64,000 nt of DNA, from assembly GCF_038396845.1 (NCBI RefSeq), contig NZ_CP151587.1, forward strand, positions 3,632,001 to 3,696,000. The letters are read 5' to 3'. This stretch comes from Gymnodinialimonas sp. 57CJ19 (GTDB lineage: Bacteria; Pseudomonadota; Alphaproteobacteria; Rhodobacterales; Rhodobacteraceae). The first letter of the stretch is position 1; every line of letters begins with the position of its first letter. Below the pieces are notes generated by a model. It was not told where the DNA came from. It saw nothing but the letters and a program-made list of their open reading frames with translations, and did no database searches. A program made the position numbers and the translations under genes. Positions 18,106-27,799 of this stretch are shown piece by piece.

Positions 18106-19029
18106 ATGAAAATCCTACGCGATCACCAGTTTGCAGCCCTCAGCGACAAGGGGGCCTCTGTCGCCATCGGCAACTTCGACGGCGTCCATCGCGGGCACCA
18201 GCATGTGTTGAATCTGGCAAGACGGTTGGACGCGCCCTTGGGCGTTGTCACGTTTGAACCTCATCCAAGGCAGGTCTTCGCCCCGGACGCCCCGCCTTTT
18301 CGCCTGATGAACGCCGAAGCGCGGGCCAATCGGTTGCGCAAATTGGGCGTTAACCTACTGGCGGAGCTTCCTTTTGATGCGCGGCTTTCGGGACTGAGCG
18401 ACGTGGAATTCGTGCGCGATGTGTTGGTCGGCAGCCTCGGAATCAGCCATGCCGTCGTGGGCGCAGATTTCCGTTTCGGAAAAGGACGCCATGGCACCGC
18501 CGAAACATTGCAACGCATGGGCGCCGAGGCCGGATTTGACGTGACGATCGCCGATATGCTGGAAGGCGACGCCGGGGCCGTGTCATCCACCGCAATCCGC
18601 GACGCGCTGTCAAACGGCCGCCCCGAAGAAGCCGCCGCGATGTTGGGCCATTGGCACCGCATCGAAGGCCCTGTCATTCACGGCGAAAAGCGGGGCCGAG
18701 AGTTGGGTTACCCGACCGCCAACATGGGGCTGGCCGGGCTGCACGTGCCCAAACCGGGCGTCTATGCGGTCACGGTTGATGTGCGCGACGGCCCCCACGC
18801 GGGCAGTTATGGCGCGGTGGCAAACCTTGGCTTCCGCCCGATGTTCGAGTTGGAAGAGCCCAATCTGGAGACCTATCTATTTGATTTCTCAGGGGATCTT
18901 TATGGCGCTCACCTGTCGGTTGGACTTGTGGAGTACCTACGGGGCGAGGCCAAGTTCGACAGCCTAGAGGCGTTGATCGCCCAGATGGACGCGGACAGTT
19001 TGGACGCCAGGGCCGCGTTGCGCCGATGA
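18106..19029 (+). CDS. ribF: bifunctional riboflavin kinase/FAD synthetase
   Basis: A 307-residue enzyme that phosphorylates riboflavin to FMN and adenylates FMN to FAD. The N-terminal nucleotidyltransferase domain has GNFDGVHRGH (22-31) and STAIRDAL, and the C-terminal flavokinase domain has KRGRELGYPTANM. No FMN riboswitch is seen in the 57 bases upstream. It overlaps the next gene by 4 bases (ATGA), so the two are coupled. Confidence 0.95.
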   Translation: MKILRDHQFAALSDKGASVAIGNFDGVHRGHQHVLNLARRLDAPLGVVTFEPHPRQVFAPDAPPFRLMNAEARANRLRKLGVNLLAELPFDARLSGLSDVEFVRDVLVGSLGISHAVVGADFRFGKGRHGTAETLQRMGAEAGFDVTIADMLEGDAGAVSSTAIRDALSNGRPEEAAAMLGHWHRIEGPVIHGEKRGRELGYPTANMGLAGLHVPKPGVYAVTVDVRDGPHAGSYGAVANLGFRPMFELEEPNLETYLFDFSGDLYGAHLSVGLVEYLRGEAKFDSLEALIAQMDADSLDARAALRR

Positions 19030-19472
19030 GGGACCAGTTTTGGGATCGGGTTCCGCCGTCGAAAATGACGGCAGAGGAATGGGAAGCCCTGTGTGACGGC
19101 TGCGGGAAATGCTGCCTGAACAAATTGGAAGACGAAGACACGCAGGAGGTCGCTTTGACCCGCGTTGCGTGCCGTTTGTTGGACGACCAGACCTGTCTGT
19201 GCGGACAATATGAGATCCGCAAGACGCTGGTGCCCGAGTGTATTCAACTGACGCCTGGCACGATGAAAGACGTGGCCTATTTCATGCCCGCCACCTGTGC
19301 GTATCGCTTGGTGCACGAGGGTAAGTCATTGAATTGGTGGCATCCTTTGATCTCCGGCGATCCCGAGACGGTCCATCAAGCGGGCGTATCGGTGCGCGGC
19401 ATAACGGTGCCAGAATTCGAGATCGACGAAGAAGACTGGGACGATTACATCATCGAGGAACCGGGGACGTAA
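19026..19472 (+). CDS. YcgN/UPF0260 family cysteine-cluster protein
   Basis: A 148-residue protein of the YcgN/YkgJ group. The family motif CxxCxxCC is present as CDGCGKCC (Cys23, 26, 29, 30), with further Cys in CRLLDDQTCLC and VPEC that could complete a metal (Zn or Fe) or Fe-S site. The biochemical role is unknown. The start overlaps ribF by 4 bases. Confidence 0.9.
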   Translation: MRDQFWDRVPPSKMTAEEWEALCDGCGKCCLNKLEDEDTQEVALTRVACRLLDDQTCLCGQYEIRKTLVPECIQLTPGTMKDVAYFMPATCAYRLVHEGKSLNWWHPLISGDPETVHQAGVSVRGITVPEFEIDEEDWDDYIIEEPGT

Positions 19473-19508
19473 CCGCCCCCGATCCGATGCGCCGGGCCAA
19501 GGCCCGGT

Positions 19509-21638
19509 TTACCCGCGCGCTTCGCCGATCAGACGGAGAATGTCTTTTGCCGCTGTCGGGATGTGCGTGCCGGGGCCGAAGATGGCCGCGACGCCCGCGT
19601 TCGTCAGGAATTCATAATCCTGCTGCGGGATCACACCGCCGCAGATCACGATGATCTCGCCCGCGCCTTCAGCCTTCAGCGCCTCGATCAACTTCGGCGC
19701 GAGCGTCTTGTGGCCTGCCGCCTGCGACGAGATGCCGATGACGTGGACGTCATTGTCGATGGCATCCTGCGCCGCCTCTTCCGGGGTCTGGAACAGGGGG
19801 CCGACGTCAACGTCAAAGCCGATATCGGCGAAGGCCGAGGCGATGACCTTGGCACCGCGGTCGTGGCCGTCCTGGCCCATTTTCACCACCAACATGCGGG
19901 GGCGGCGGCCTTCCGTTTCGGCGAATTTTTCCACGTCGGCCTGGATTGCGGCGAAGTCTTCGTCGCCCTCATAGGCCGAGCCATAGACGCCTGCGAGGGT
20001 TTTCACTTCCGCGCGGTGGCGGCCAAAGGTGTTTTCCATTGCCATGCTGATCTCCCCTACGGTGGCGCGGGCGCGGGCGGCCTCTACGGCGGCGGCCAGA
20101 AGGTTCCCGCCCTCTCGGGCGGTGCGCGTCAGCTTCTCAAGCGCCGCTGCGCAGACGCTTTCCTCGCGGCTGTCGCGGATGGATTTGAGCCGGGCGATCT
20201 GCGCGTCGCGCACGGCGTCGTTGTCGATATCGCGGATATCAATCGGGTCTTCGCTCTCCTTGCGGTACTTGTTGACGCCAACGATCACCTCTTCGCCGCG
20301 GTCGATCATGGCCTGACGGCGAGCGGCAGACTCCTCGATCCGCAGCTTGGGCAGGCCCGAGGCAACGGCCTTGGTCATGCCGCCCATTTCCTCGACCTCG
20401 TCCATCAGGGCGGTGGCCTTTTCGATCAGCTCCGCCGTGAGGGACTCCACGTAATAAGAGCCCGCCAAAGGATCCACCACATTCGTCACGCCGGTTTCTT
20501 CCTGCAAGATCAACTGCGTATTCCGCGCGATGCGAGAGGAGAAATCCGTCGGCAGCGCGATGGCTTCGTCGAAAGAGTTGGTGTGAAGGGACTGGGTGCC
20601 GCCCAGAACCGCGCTCATTGCTTCGTAGGCGGTGCGCACGACGTTGTTGTACGGGTCTTGTTCTTGCAGCGACACGCCAGAGGTCTGGCAATGGGTGCGC
20701 AGCATTTTGGAGCGTTCCGATTGCGCGCCCATGTCGGTCATCACCTTGTGCCACATGGTCCGCGCCGCACGCAACTTGGCGGCCTCCATGAAGAAATTCA
20801 TGCCGATGGCAAAGAAGAACGACAGACGTCCGGCGAATTTATCCACGTCCATCCCGGCTTCCATCGCGGCCCGCACGTATTCGCGGCCATCGGCGATGGT
20901 ATAGGCCAGTTCTTGCACAAGATTGGCCCCGGCTTCCTGCATATGGTAGCCAGAGATCGAAATGGAGTTGAATTTCGGCATGTTATCAGAGGTATAGCTG
21001 ATGATGTCCGAGATGATCCGCATCGAAGGTTCGGGCGGATAGATGTAGGTGTTGCGGACCATGAACTCTTTCAGAATGTCGTTCTGAATGGTCCCCGACA
21101 GCAGCGCCTTGTCGTGCCCCTGCTCTTCCCCCGCCACGATAAAGGACGCCAAAACCGGGATCACCGCGCCGTTCATCGTCATGGAGACCGAGATCTTGTC
21201 CAAGGGGATACCATCGAAGAGGATTTTCATATCCTCGACCGAGTCGATGGCCACGCCCGCCTTGCCGACATCCCCCAACACGCGGGGGTGGTCGCTGTCA
21301 TAGCCGCGATGTGTTGCCAGATCGAAGGCCACCGACACGCCCTGCTGTCCCGCATCAAGGGCCTTGCGGTAGAAGGCGTTGGATTCCTCGGCCGTCGAGA
21401 AGCCCGCGTATTGGCGGATGGTCCACGGGCGGCCCGCGTACATCGTGGCCTTCACGCCGCGCGTGAACGGCGCTTCACCGGGCATCGCGCCCATGTGGTC
21501 GAGCCCTTCGGTATCTGCCGCCGTATAGAGCGGTTTGACGTCGATTCCTTCCAGCGTTTGCCAAGTGAGATCGTCCAGATCGCGGCCACGAAGTTCCTTC
21601 TCGGCCAGCTTACGCCAATTGTCGGTGGTCTCCGTCAT
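19509..21638 (-). CDS. scpA: methylmalonyl-CoA mutase
   Basis: A 709-residue adenosylcobalamin enzyme interconverting (R)-methylmalonyl-CoA and succinyl-CoA, the last step of propionyl-CoA assimilation. It is the full-length single-chain form: N-terminal TIM barrel ([40 protein letters not shown]) and C-terminal B12 domain with DGHDRG (~586-591), whose His binds cobalt. A GGAAGAGG site precedes ATG. The upstream sulfotransferase-like gene ends 29 bases inside it. pccA and pccB lie further upstream on the same strand. No epimerase is in the window. Confidence 0.97.
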   Translation of the reverse strand: MTETTDNWRKLAEKELRGRDLDDLTWQTLEGIDVKPLYTAADTEGLDHMGAMPGEAPFTRGVKATMYAGRPWTIRQYAGFSTAEESNAFYRKALDAGQQGVSVAFDLATHRGYDSDHPRVLGDVGKAGVAIDSVEDMKILFDGIPLDKISVSMTMNGAVIPVLASFIVAGEEQGHDKALLSGTIQNDILKEFMVRNTYIYPPEPSMRIISDIISYTSDNMPKFNSISISGYHMQEAGANLVQELAYTIADGREYVRAAMEAGMDVDKFAGRLSFFFAIGMNFFMEAAKLRAARTMWHKVMTDMGAQSERSKMLRTHCQTSGVSLQEQDPYNNVVRTAYEAMSAVLGGTQSLHTNSFDEAIALPTDFSSRIARNTQLILQEETGVTNVVDPLAGSYYVESLTAELIEKATALMDEVEEMGGMTKAVASGLPKLRIEESAARRQAMIDRGEEVIVGVNKYRKESEDPIDIRDIDNDAVRDAQIARLKSIRDSREESVCAAALEKLTRTAREGGNLLAAAVEAARARATVGEISMAMENTFGRHRAEVKTLAGVYGSAYEGDEDFAAIQADVEKFAETEGRRPRMLVVKMGQDGHDRGAKVIASAFADIGFDVDVGPLFQTPEEAAQDAIDNDVHVIGISSQAAGHKTLAPKLIEALKAEGAGEIIVICGGVIPQQDYEFLTNAGVAAIFGPGTHIPTAAKDILRLIGEARG

Positions 21639-22524
21639 CGGGTTGTCCTCTTCCTAGGTCTGTCGGCGCTTCAGTCTCTGCTGAAGGCGGGTCAATATAG
21701 TCGGCAAAGCCCCCTGCCCCGGTCGATAGCCAGTCAAGGTCTTCTTGGTACTGGGCGTTCAACGCCTCAATCTCGTGGGGGGCGAAGGGCATGAATTGCC
21801 CGTCTGGCCAATGGAACTTGGCCGGATCAATGCCACAGGCTTCCATCAAGTCATGCAGGACGGCAGCGGTGGGGCGGCGGTTTTGGCGCGGTGCGTCGGA
21901 CACCGGGGTGACGACACCTGTCAGTTCCTCCACCAAACGATGGGAGGCATGGGCCGAGGATTCGTACCGCCAAACAGCAACACGGGCATCGGGCAAAACC
22001 CGGGAAAGTTCTTCTACAATATGTCGCCAGCGGCGCGGCTGCGTTACCAGATGCTCTCGCAGATCCGTATGGGGCAGCGGCCCGCCGCGCATCAGGCGGA
22101 ACGCCATGGCAGAGGTCCACCAATCCACATAATCGCGCACGCACAGGGCAACGGTTATGTTGTGGCGGTCAAACCCGTGGGCGTAAGCCGCAACACGGCG
22201 TCCGGCGTCTGTGTAAAGCCGGGTATGTTCCAGCGCCGCGCGCATGGAGCCCAACATATTCTCGTCCGAGATCACCAAGTGCGACGCACCGGTCTTGCGC
22301 ACCGCATCGGCCCGCATCCGACAGCGCCCGGCAAAGCGGCGCTCCTGCCAGGCCATCACCCCTTCCACGCCGCCAATCGCGCCGCGAAACAAGCCGCCAC
22401 GGGTGATCTTTGGCCCCCAATAGACAACACCCGCATCGGACAGTTCGATGCGATGTTCGGCCATGTGATGTTGCAGTGCGGTGGTGGCGGTACGGTGAGC
22501 ACCGACGTGAAGGACGACATGCAT
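21610..22524 (-). CDS. sulfotransferase-like protein
   Basis: A 304-residue protein starting [20 protein letters not shown], the pattern of a PAPS 5'-phosphosulfate loop (usually GxxxxGTTxLQ), here HRTATTALQ. Further on, [17 protein letters not shown] resembles the 3'-phosphate-binding arginine segment. By analogy it could sulfate a small molecule or glycan; the acceptor is unknown. The start at 22524 is chosen from this motif; the frame is open further upstream but overlaps the opposite DUF4174 gene. Its last 29 bases overlap scpA, suggesting cotranscription in the propionate operon. Confidence 0.7.
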   Translation of the reverse strand: MHVVLHVGAHRTATTALQHHMAEHRIELSDAGVVYWGPKITRGGLFRGAIGGVEGVMAWQERRFAGRCRMRADAVRKTGASHLVISDENMLGSMRAALEHTRLYTDAGRRVAAYAHGFDRHNITVALCVRDYVDWWTSAMAFRLMRGGPLPHTDLREHLVTQPRRWRHIVEELSRVLPDARVAVWRYESSAHASHRLVEELTGVVTPVSDAPRQNRRPTAAVLHDLMEACGIDPAKFHWPDGQFMPFAPHEIEALNAQYQEDLDWLSTGAGGFADYIDPPSAETEAPTDLGRGQPDDGDHRQLA

Positions 22525-22669
22525 CGCGGAGACCTTTCCGGAAAGGGGTGTGACATACCCCTCTGTCGTCTCCGGTCGCGGTGAATATTCGGTCAACGTC
22601 CCGAACCAAATAGCGAAAACCTTAGCATTGCCCGCGAAGCTGACTATATCTGTCAGGACAGGAGAACCA

Positions 22670-23104
22670 ATGACACTATTCCGTACCCTATTGCTCGCCT
22701 TGCTTAGTCTGACGCCCGCCACGGTGCTTGCGCAAGAGGCCTTTGACCCGCTGGAGCCGCGCTCTGCCGAAGGCCTGACCCTGGACGAATTCCAATGGGT
22801 TGCGCGGCCCATTATCGTGTTTGCCGACACACCCGCCGACCCTCGCTTCATCGAGCAGATGGAGCTGTTAGCCAATCGCCCCGATGCGCTGCTAGAACGT
22901 GACGTGGTAATTCTGTTCGACACCGCCCCCGACGCCCGCTCCGATATCCGGCTGGCACTGCGGCCACGGGGGTTCTCCATCGTGGTTCTGGGCAAGGACG
23001 GCACCGTCGGCTTGCGCCGCCCTGCCGTGCGGGACGTGCGCGAGATCATCCGCGCAATCGACAATTTCCAGCTACGGCAGGAAGAATTGCGCCGGGGCGG
23101 CTGA
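22670..23104 (+). CDS. DUF4174 domain periplasmic protein
   Basis: A 144-residue exported protein. ATG 22670 follows GGAGAA and gives a signal peptide (MTLFRTLLLALLSLTPATVLA). The mature part (FQWVARPIIVFADTPADPRF, FSIVVLGKDGTVGLRRP, ending in a helix) matches the thioredoxin-like DUF4174 family but has no CxxC. Function unknown. It is an isolated plus-strand gene inserted between pccA and the sulfotransferase/scpA pair. Confidence 0.78.
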   Translation: MTLFRTLLLALLSLTPATVLAQEAFDPLEPRSAEGLTLDEFQWVARPIIVFADTPADPRFIEQMELLANRPDALLERDVVILFDTAPDARSDIRLALRPRGFSIVVLGKDGTVGLRRPAVRDVREIIRAIDNFQLRQEELRRGG

Positions 23105-23155
23105 GCGGTGTGACCCGCTGCACATAGATTTCCGCCCCGGCCCATCATCATCGGA

Positions 23156-25198
23156 CTATTCGAACTCCATAATGGTCTCGTCGACGGCAAGGCTGTCGCC
23201 CGCGCCGGCGTTGATCTTGGCGACGACGCCCTTGCGCTCTGCGCGCAGGATGTTCTCCATCTTCATCGCCTCCACGGTGCATAGGGCTTGGCCTTCCTGC
23301 ACTTCGTCGCCCTCTTCCACGTCCATTTTCACCACCAGCCCGGGCATCGGGCACAGCAGCAGCTTGGACGTATCCGGCGCGATCTTCTCGGGCATCAGGG
23401 CAGCCAACTCTGCCTGACGCGGGGTGCGCACGAAGACATCCAGATCCGCGCCTCGGGTGCGCAGGCGGAAGCCTCCGGGGCGTTTGCCAACCTTCAGCAC
23501 AAGCGGGCTGTCGTTGACGTTCAAACGCGCCAGCTTGTCGCCCGGCGTCCAATCCGAAGTGACGCGCAAATCCGTGCCGTTAACCGTGACGGTGGAGCCT
23601 TCGTGATCCGCTTCAATGCGGGCCTCATAGGATTGGCCTTGCAGGGACACCACCCAATCGGCCCCCACCCGGCGTTCATGATTGTCCATCCGCCCCGACA
23701 CCCGCGTGCGCCGGATTTCGGCCACCCGGTGCATCGCGGCAGCGGCGGCAGCGACGCGGACCAAATCGGCATCGGGAAGGGTAACCCCTTCAAACCCCTC
23801 AGGATATTCCTCGGCGATGAAGGCGGTTGTGATGTCGCCTGAGGCGAACTTCTCATGATCCATCACGGCAGACAGGAACGGCAGGTTGTGGCCGATGCCC
23901 TCCAACTCAAAGCTATCGAGCGCCACGCGCATCGCTTCGATCGAGGTGGGGCGATCGGGGCCCCACGTGCATAGCTTGGCGATCATCGGGTCGTAGAACA
24001 TGGAAATCTCGCCGCCCTCATAGACGCCCGTGTCATTGCGCACGGCGGTCTCGCCCGCCTCCGCGTCGCCCTGCCATTTGCCCGTATCCAGAAGCGGCCC
24101 GGCGGCAACCTCGACCGGGGGGCGGTAGCGGGTGAGACGGCCAATGGAGGGCAGGAAATTGCGGTAGGGATCCTCGGCATAAAGGCGGGATTCCATCGCC
24201 CAACCAGTCAGTTTCACGTCGCTTTGCGCCATCTCCAGCTTCTCGCCAGCGGCCACGCGGATCATCTGCTCCACAAGGTCCACGCCGGTGATCAATTCGG
24301 TCACCGGATGCTCCACCTGCAGGCGTGTGTTCATCTCCAGGAAGTAGAAGTTGCGGTCCCCATCGACGATGAATTCCACCGTGCCCGCGCTGGTGTAGCC
24401 CACCGCCTGCGCCAGGCTAACCGCCTGTTCACCCATGGCTTTCCGGGTCGCCTCGTCCAGGAACGGGCTTGGCGCTTCTTCAATCACCTTCTGGTTCCGG
24501 CGCTGGATGGAGCATTCCCGCTCGCCCAGATAAATGGCGTTACCGTGCTTGTCGGCCAGCACCTGAATTTCGATGTGGCGCGGCTGGGTCACGAACTTCT
24601 CGATGAACATGCGGTCATCGCCGAAACTGCTGGCCGCCTCGTTCTTGGAGGCTTGGAAGCCCTCGGCCACCTCATCCTCGGACCAGGCAATCCGCATGCC
24701 CTTGCCGCCGCCGCCTGCCGACGCCTTCAGCATCACCGGATAGCCGATCTCGCCGGAAATCTTGATCGCCTCGGCGGCATCCTCGATCAGACCCATGTGG
24801 CCCGGAACCGTGCTGACGCCCGCGTCCTGCGCGATCTTCTTGGAGGTGATCTTGTCCCCCATCTGTTCAATCGCCGTGGCGGGTGGCCCCACAAAGGCCA
24901 CGCCTTCCGCTTCCAGGGCTTCGGCGAACTTCATGTTTTCGCTGAGGAAACCGTAACCGGGATGCACCGCATCGGCGCCCGTGTCGCGGATCGCCTGCAT
25001 GATCTTGTCGATCACGATGTAGCTCTCGTTTGCGGGGGGCGGGCCGATGTGCACCGCCTCATCCGCCATCTTCACGTGCAAGGCGTTGCGATCGGCGTCG
25101 GAATAGACAGCAACGGTGGGAATGCCCATGCGCTTGGCCGTCTTGATGACGCGGCACGCGATTTCACCGCGGTTGGCGATCAGGAGTTTCTTGAACAT
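23156..25198 (-). CDS. pccA: propionyl-CoA carboxylase, biotin-carrying alpha subunit
   Basis: A 680-residue subunit that carboxylates biotin with bicarbonate and ATP and carries it to PccB, making (S)-methylmalonyl-CoA. Biotin carboxylase domain 1-450 (FKKLLIANRGEIACRVIKTA at the start, GGGGKGMR ATP-grasp loop), PCC-type linker domain, and a C-terminal biotinyl domain with EAMKMEN (~643-649; Lys is biotinylated). ATG 25198 follows GAAGGAA; the 40-residue upstream extension is non-homologous. It pairs with pccB at 27799-29331. Confidence 0.96.
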   Translation of the reverse strand: MFKKLLIANRGEIACRVIKTAKRMGIPTVAVYSDADRNALHVKMADEAVHIGPPPANESYIVIDKIMQAIRDTGADAVHPGYGFLSENMKFAEALEAEGVAFVGPPATAIEQMGDKITSKKIAQDAGVSTVPGHMGLIEDAAEAIKISGEIGYPVMLKASAGGGGKGMRIAWSEDEVAEGFQASKNEAASSFGDDRMFIEKFVTQPRHIEIQVLADKHGNAIYLGERECSIQRRNQKVIEEAPSPFLDEATRKAMGEQAVSLAQAVGYTSAGTVEFIVDGDRNFYFLEMNTRLQVEHPVTELITGVDLVEQMIRVAAGEKLEMAQSDVKLTGWAMESRLYAEDPYRNFLPSIGRLTRYRPPVEVAAGPLLDTGKWQGDAEAGETAVRNDTGVYEGGEISMFYDPMIAKLCTWGPDRPTSIEAMRVALDSFELEGIGHNLPFLSAVMDHEKFASGDITTAFIAEEYPEGFEGVTLPDADLVRVAAAAAAMHRVAEIRRTRVSGRMDNHERRVGADWVVSLQGQSYEARIEADHEGSTVTVNGTDLRVTSDWTPGDKLARLNVNDSPLVLKVGKRPGGFRLRTRGADLDVFVRTPRQAELAALMPEKIAPDTSKLLLCPMPGLVVKMDVEEGDEVQEGQALCTVEAMKMENILRAERKGVVAKINAGAGDSLAVDETIMEFE

Positions 25199-25281
25199 GG
25201 GGTGTTTCCTTCTCTGCGGATAGATTTGGCCCGCGTGATTTGAGCCAGCAAAAGGGGGGATATGGGCGCCGTTGAAACGCC

Positions 25282-25314
25282 AAAAACCACCGGGGCGCGG
25301 TGGCCCGGGTGGTT
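25282..25314 (-). terminator. Rho-independent terminator of the small lipoprotein gene
   Basis: On the minus strand AACCACC pairs with GGTGGTT around a GC-rich loop and is followed by TTTTGG. It lies 41 bases past the lipoprotein stop and upstream of pccA, so pccA likely has its own promoter. Confidence 0.65.
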
Positions 25315-25354
25315 GCATGAATGCTTGGACGAGCGGGCTAGACCCGCGCGGAAA

Positions 25355-25561
25355 TTAGCGACAGATGCGTGTGACTTCGTCGCAAAGCGCGCCGATGGCC
25401 GCGCCTGCCACAACGCCCGTGGCAACGGTCCCGCCGACGGCCGCTGCCGTGACGCCACCCGCAACCGCGCCGACGCCGGCGCGCTCAAGGTCGGACATGA
25501 CGCACCCGGACACGGCAAGGGTGGCTGCGAATAGGGCTGTGAAGGTGAATTTAGTGCGCAT
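25355..25561 (-). CDS. small glycine-zipper lipoprotein
   Basis: A 68-residue lipoprotein: signal peptide with lipobox AVSG before Cys20, then a glycine/alanine/valine-rich hydrophobic stretch (GVGAVAGGVTAAAVGGTVATG) typical of glycine-zipper peptides that pack in membranes, and a short tail with two Cys (LCDEVTRICR). GGAG ribosome site 8 bases upstream. A terminator follows. Similar small lipoproteins are common in roseobacters; the role is unknown. Confidence 0.75.
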   Translation of the reverse strand: MRTKFTFTALFAATLAVSGCVMSDLERAGVGAVAGGVTAAAVGGTVATGVVAGAAIGALCDEVTRICR

Positions 25562-25714
25562 TTCGATGCGTCTCCTGTCGATGTGCTCAATGGCGAGGTT
25601 TCTCGCGCCTTCAAGCCTACAGGACGCGAAACCTTCGGATAAGTCACGGTTTCCCGAGGCCGGATTTCGGCGGGAACAAGCCTGACGGTCCCAGCTATCC
25701 CCCTATCACAGCGC

Positions 25715-25755
25715 AAAAAAAGAGGCGGTCGCGCCGATGGATCGGCCGACCGCCT
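25715..25755 (-). terminator. Rho-independent terminator
   Basis: On the minus strand AGGCGGTCG and CGACCGCCT form a 9-bp stem with a 15-base loop, followed by CTTTTTTT. It is the strongest intrinsic terminator in the window. It lies 168 bases past the end of the hypothetical gene at 25923 and probably ends that transcript. Confidence 0.8.
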
Positions 25756-25922
25756 TATAGGGGAAGGGTAACACGTATTGTCAGTGTCGGCCGTGTAAAA
25801 GAAAGTTGGGACAATGGCCGACTTGGTCACCATCGCAGCTTTCGCGGCGTACAAAAGGCCGAATTGGCCCGTTCCAGCGCTCTGCGCGGCAGGCCGCTCA
25901 AATTGGTTAATGACGGGCGAAA

Positions 25923-26297
25923 TCATGCCGATCCGCCGTCCCAGACGCCGGTGCCGTCAAACGCCTCGGGGAACGACGCGCGGGCGCGGTTCACGTCAAT
26001 CTTCAACAGCGCCTCATAGCTTTCGGGATCAAATGGATCTTCGGCCGGTATCACCTCGCGCCCGAACAGCCAGCTCAGGCGACCCGCATCCAGATTGCCC
26101 CGCTCAAACGGTTCTTCGCCAAAATAGAGCCACAACGCCTCCATGAAGCCACTATCGGCCCGGCGATCTGGCGGACGACGATCGGCGAAACGTTCGCGCG
26201 CAATCAGCTTGGTCGCGCCGGATTTGTTGTCACGGCGGATGACGAATTGATACTCGCTGGACGGAAGCCGCCCTGGGAAACCACGGTGTTTTAGCAT
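25923..26297 (-). CDS. hypothetical protein
   Basis: A 124-residue soluble protein I do not recognise. It begins MLKHRGFPGRLPSSEYQFVIRR after a GGGGAG ribosome site (ATG 26297), has an Arg-rich segment (RERFADRRPPDRRADS) and an acidic C-terminal part (REVIPAEDPFDPESYEALL). No signal peptide, membrane segment or catalytic motif. It lies downstream of the small genes behind pccB and ends at a strong terminator. Confidence 0.6.
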   Translation of the reverse strand: MLKHRGFPGRLPSSEYQFVIRRDNKSGATKLIARERFADRRPPDRRADSGFMEALWLYFGEEPFERGNLDAGRLSWLFGREVIPAEDPFDPESYEALLKIDVNRARASFPEAFDGTGVWDGGSA

Positions 26298-26670
26298 GGG
26301 GAACTCCCCGCTTGAGGGGAGGGGATATACCGGACGAAGCTGATGCCCCGTCCGGTTAGAGGGGATGTCCTGCTCGGGTGCTCTGGGGGATTGCACCATA
26401 GGACTTGCCGTTTCGGCTTGGACGGTGTCTGCAAACCCGTCTGAGCCGTTTTCTTCTTCTTATTGCCTCGCGGTGTGACCGGGCCAAAAGGCGATGTGCC
26501 CGTAGACCCGGGCACGATCCGAGGTACAGCTGCGTTTGTGCAGCTAGGCTTTACGTTACATGGAGCGACGGTTTCTCCACAGGGTTTTCCACAAAGAAGA
26601 TCGGGATGTGACTCGAATGCATCACCTTGGCATTCACTTGAAGGTCGCACCGCAAGATATTGGGGATACA
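26298..26670. other. intergenic region, no gene
   Basis: No coherent frame. The region contains an inverted repeat AGCTGC-n6-GCAGCT (26528-26545) and two DnaA-box-like words, TTCTCCACA (26573-26581) and TTTTCCACA (26585-26593). It presumably includes the promoter of the hypothetical gene at 25923-26297. The base composition is less GC-rich than its surroundings. Confidence 0.5.
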
Positions 26671-27096
26671 TCACAAAAGCTCCCACATGCAGGTGGCGTT
26701 CTGCTCAGAATATGCCTCGATGGATTGAGTTATCCCCGGCGCAGGCTCGCCACGCTGAAACGGAGTTTCCATGATCTGCACGATGATCCGTGTGGGGCGG
26801 GGTTCTTTATCCAATGCAGGAAGGCCCCAGGTTTCGCAGGCCCAATCGTGGTCGCCATGCTCGGCGCGGGCCGCACCGCCCGCCAGGGATGGATCGGTCA
26901 CACGCACCACAACCCATACGTCATTGTCGGGCTGGACCTCGAACACCACATCACACAGGCGCAGATCGTTGCCCGAAGGCGCTTGCAGCACTTCATCGGC
27001 GGTACAGATGTCAGCCTCCGCCGGGCCGCGGAACAGCAGAAACGCGGCAGAGGCCAGAACGGCGAGGGTCAGCACGATGAGGATGGTGCGCAGCAT
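26671..27096 (-). CDS. membrane-anchored or secreted hypothetical protein
   Basis: A 141-residue protein with an N-terminal hydrophobic segment (MLRTILIVLTLAVLASAAFLL), either an uncleaved anchor or signal peptide. The mature part holds four Cys (DICTADEV, LRLCDVVFEV, DWACETWG, ATCMWELL), suggesting two disulfides in the periplasm. It may belong to the roseobacter DUF6497 family, which I cannot verify. It follows the gene at 27122 by 25 bases on the same strand. Confidence 0.65.
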   Translation of the reverse strand: MLRTILIVLTLAVLASAAFLLFRGPAEADICTADEVLQAPSGNDLRLCDVVFEVQPDNDVWVVVRVTDPSLAGGAARAEHGDHDWACETWGLPALDKEPRPTRIIVQIMETPFQRGEPAPGITQSIEAYSEQNATCMWELL

Positions 27097-27121
27097 CACG
27101 AGGCCCCCGCGCACAGGACGT

Positions 27122-27385
27122 TCAGGTGTTGCGCAAGGCCTTGATCAACGCATCTTTGTCCATGTCCGAGCGTCCGTCGACGTCCAGTTCCCGGGCGCGC
27201 GCATACAGCTCGTCCTTCGTCCATTCCTCGTAGGGAGGCGCCCGCCCGCCCGATTTGGAGGGCGATTGGCTGTCGGAGGCCTGAGCATTGGCAATCCGCG
27301 CCGCTTTCTGCTTGGAGGCCCCATCCTCGCGCAGAGCTTCGTAGGTTTCGTCGTCCTTCACGGACGGTCCATGGTCCTTCGTCAT
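27122..27385 (-). CDS. small Rho-N/SAP-like domain protein
   Basis: An 87-residue hydrophilic protein. The N-terminal half (DDETYEALREDGASKQKAARIANA) and the C-terminal helix-extended-helix (WTKDELYARARELDVDGRSDMDKDALIKALR) look like the small Rho-termination-factor N-domain/SAP-type proteins annotated as DUF7218. Such domains bind nucleic acid. An almost ideal AAAGGAGG site lies 6 bases before the ATG, implying strong translation. Role unknown. Confidence 0.75.
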   Translation of the reverse strand: MTKDHGPSVKDDETYEALREDGASKQKAARIANAQASDSQSPSKSGGRAPPYEEWTKDELYARARELDVDGRSDMDKDALIKALRNT

Positions 27386-27454
27386 CGCATCCTCCTTTCA
27401 CGGAAAACACGACGCGCGGCGGTTTGGTTCCCATTGCAGCGTAGTTAAAGGACA

Positions 27455-27799
27455 TCACCGTTTCCTCGCATTGGTGACCCAACGGATGCGCAGGGCGGGA
27501 TCGTTCAGAATATCCGCGATCTGGGTGCGGGCGCGGTCGGTCACCGGCCCTGCCACCGCACCACCTGCCAGCACGGCCACGCCCCCCGGCTGCGTCGTGA
27601 CACGCACCGCCGGGCAGAACCCACGCAGACGTTGCAGCTTGCGCCACATATCCTGCCGGATTTGATGGGCGATAAGCGCGCGCACCAGATCATCGCCCGG
27701 AAGGAACGTGACCTCGGCCAGATCAAACCGGGCCGTGCGCTGCCGAGACAGGGTTAACGTGTCGCCGTCACGGTCAATATGCCATCCATGCCGGGCCAT
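27455..27799 (-). CDS. hypothetical protein coupled to pccB
   Basis: A 114-residue protein with no recognised family. The ATG overlaps the pccB stop (TGATG), so it is translationally coupled to pccB. It contains a strand-rich first part (HGWHIDRDGDTLTLSRQRTARFD), a helix (LVRALIAHQIRQDMWRKLQRL) and GFCPAVRV. No signal peptide. The position suggests a role linked to propionyl-CoA carboxylase, but this is inference only. Confidence 0.65.
   Translation of the reverse strand: MARHGWHIDRDGDTLTLSRQRTARFDLAEVTFLPGDDLVRALIAHQIRQDMWRKLQRLRGFCPAVRVTTQPGGVAVLAGGAVAGPVTDRARTQIADILNDPALRIRWVTNARKR

Noticed and set aside
26573..26593. Two DnaA-box-like words TTCTCCACA and TTTTCCACA, as in an origin of replication
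   Set aside because: Only two imperfect boxes, no AT-rich unwinding region, and no dnaA, dnaN, hemE or parAB nearby.
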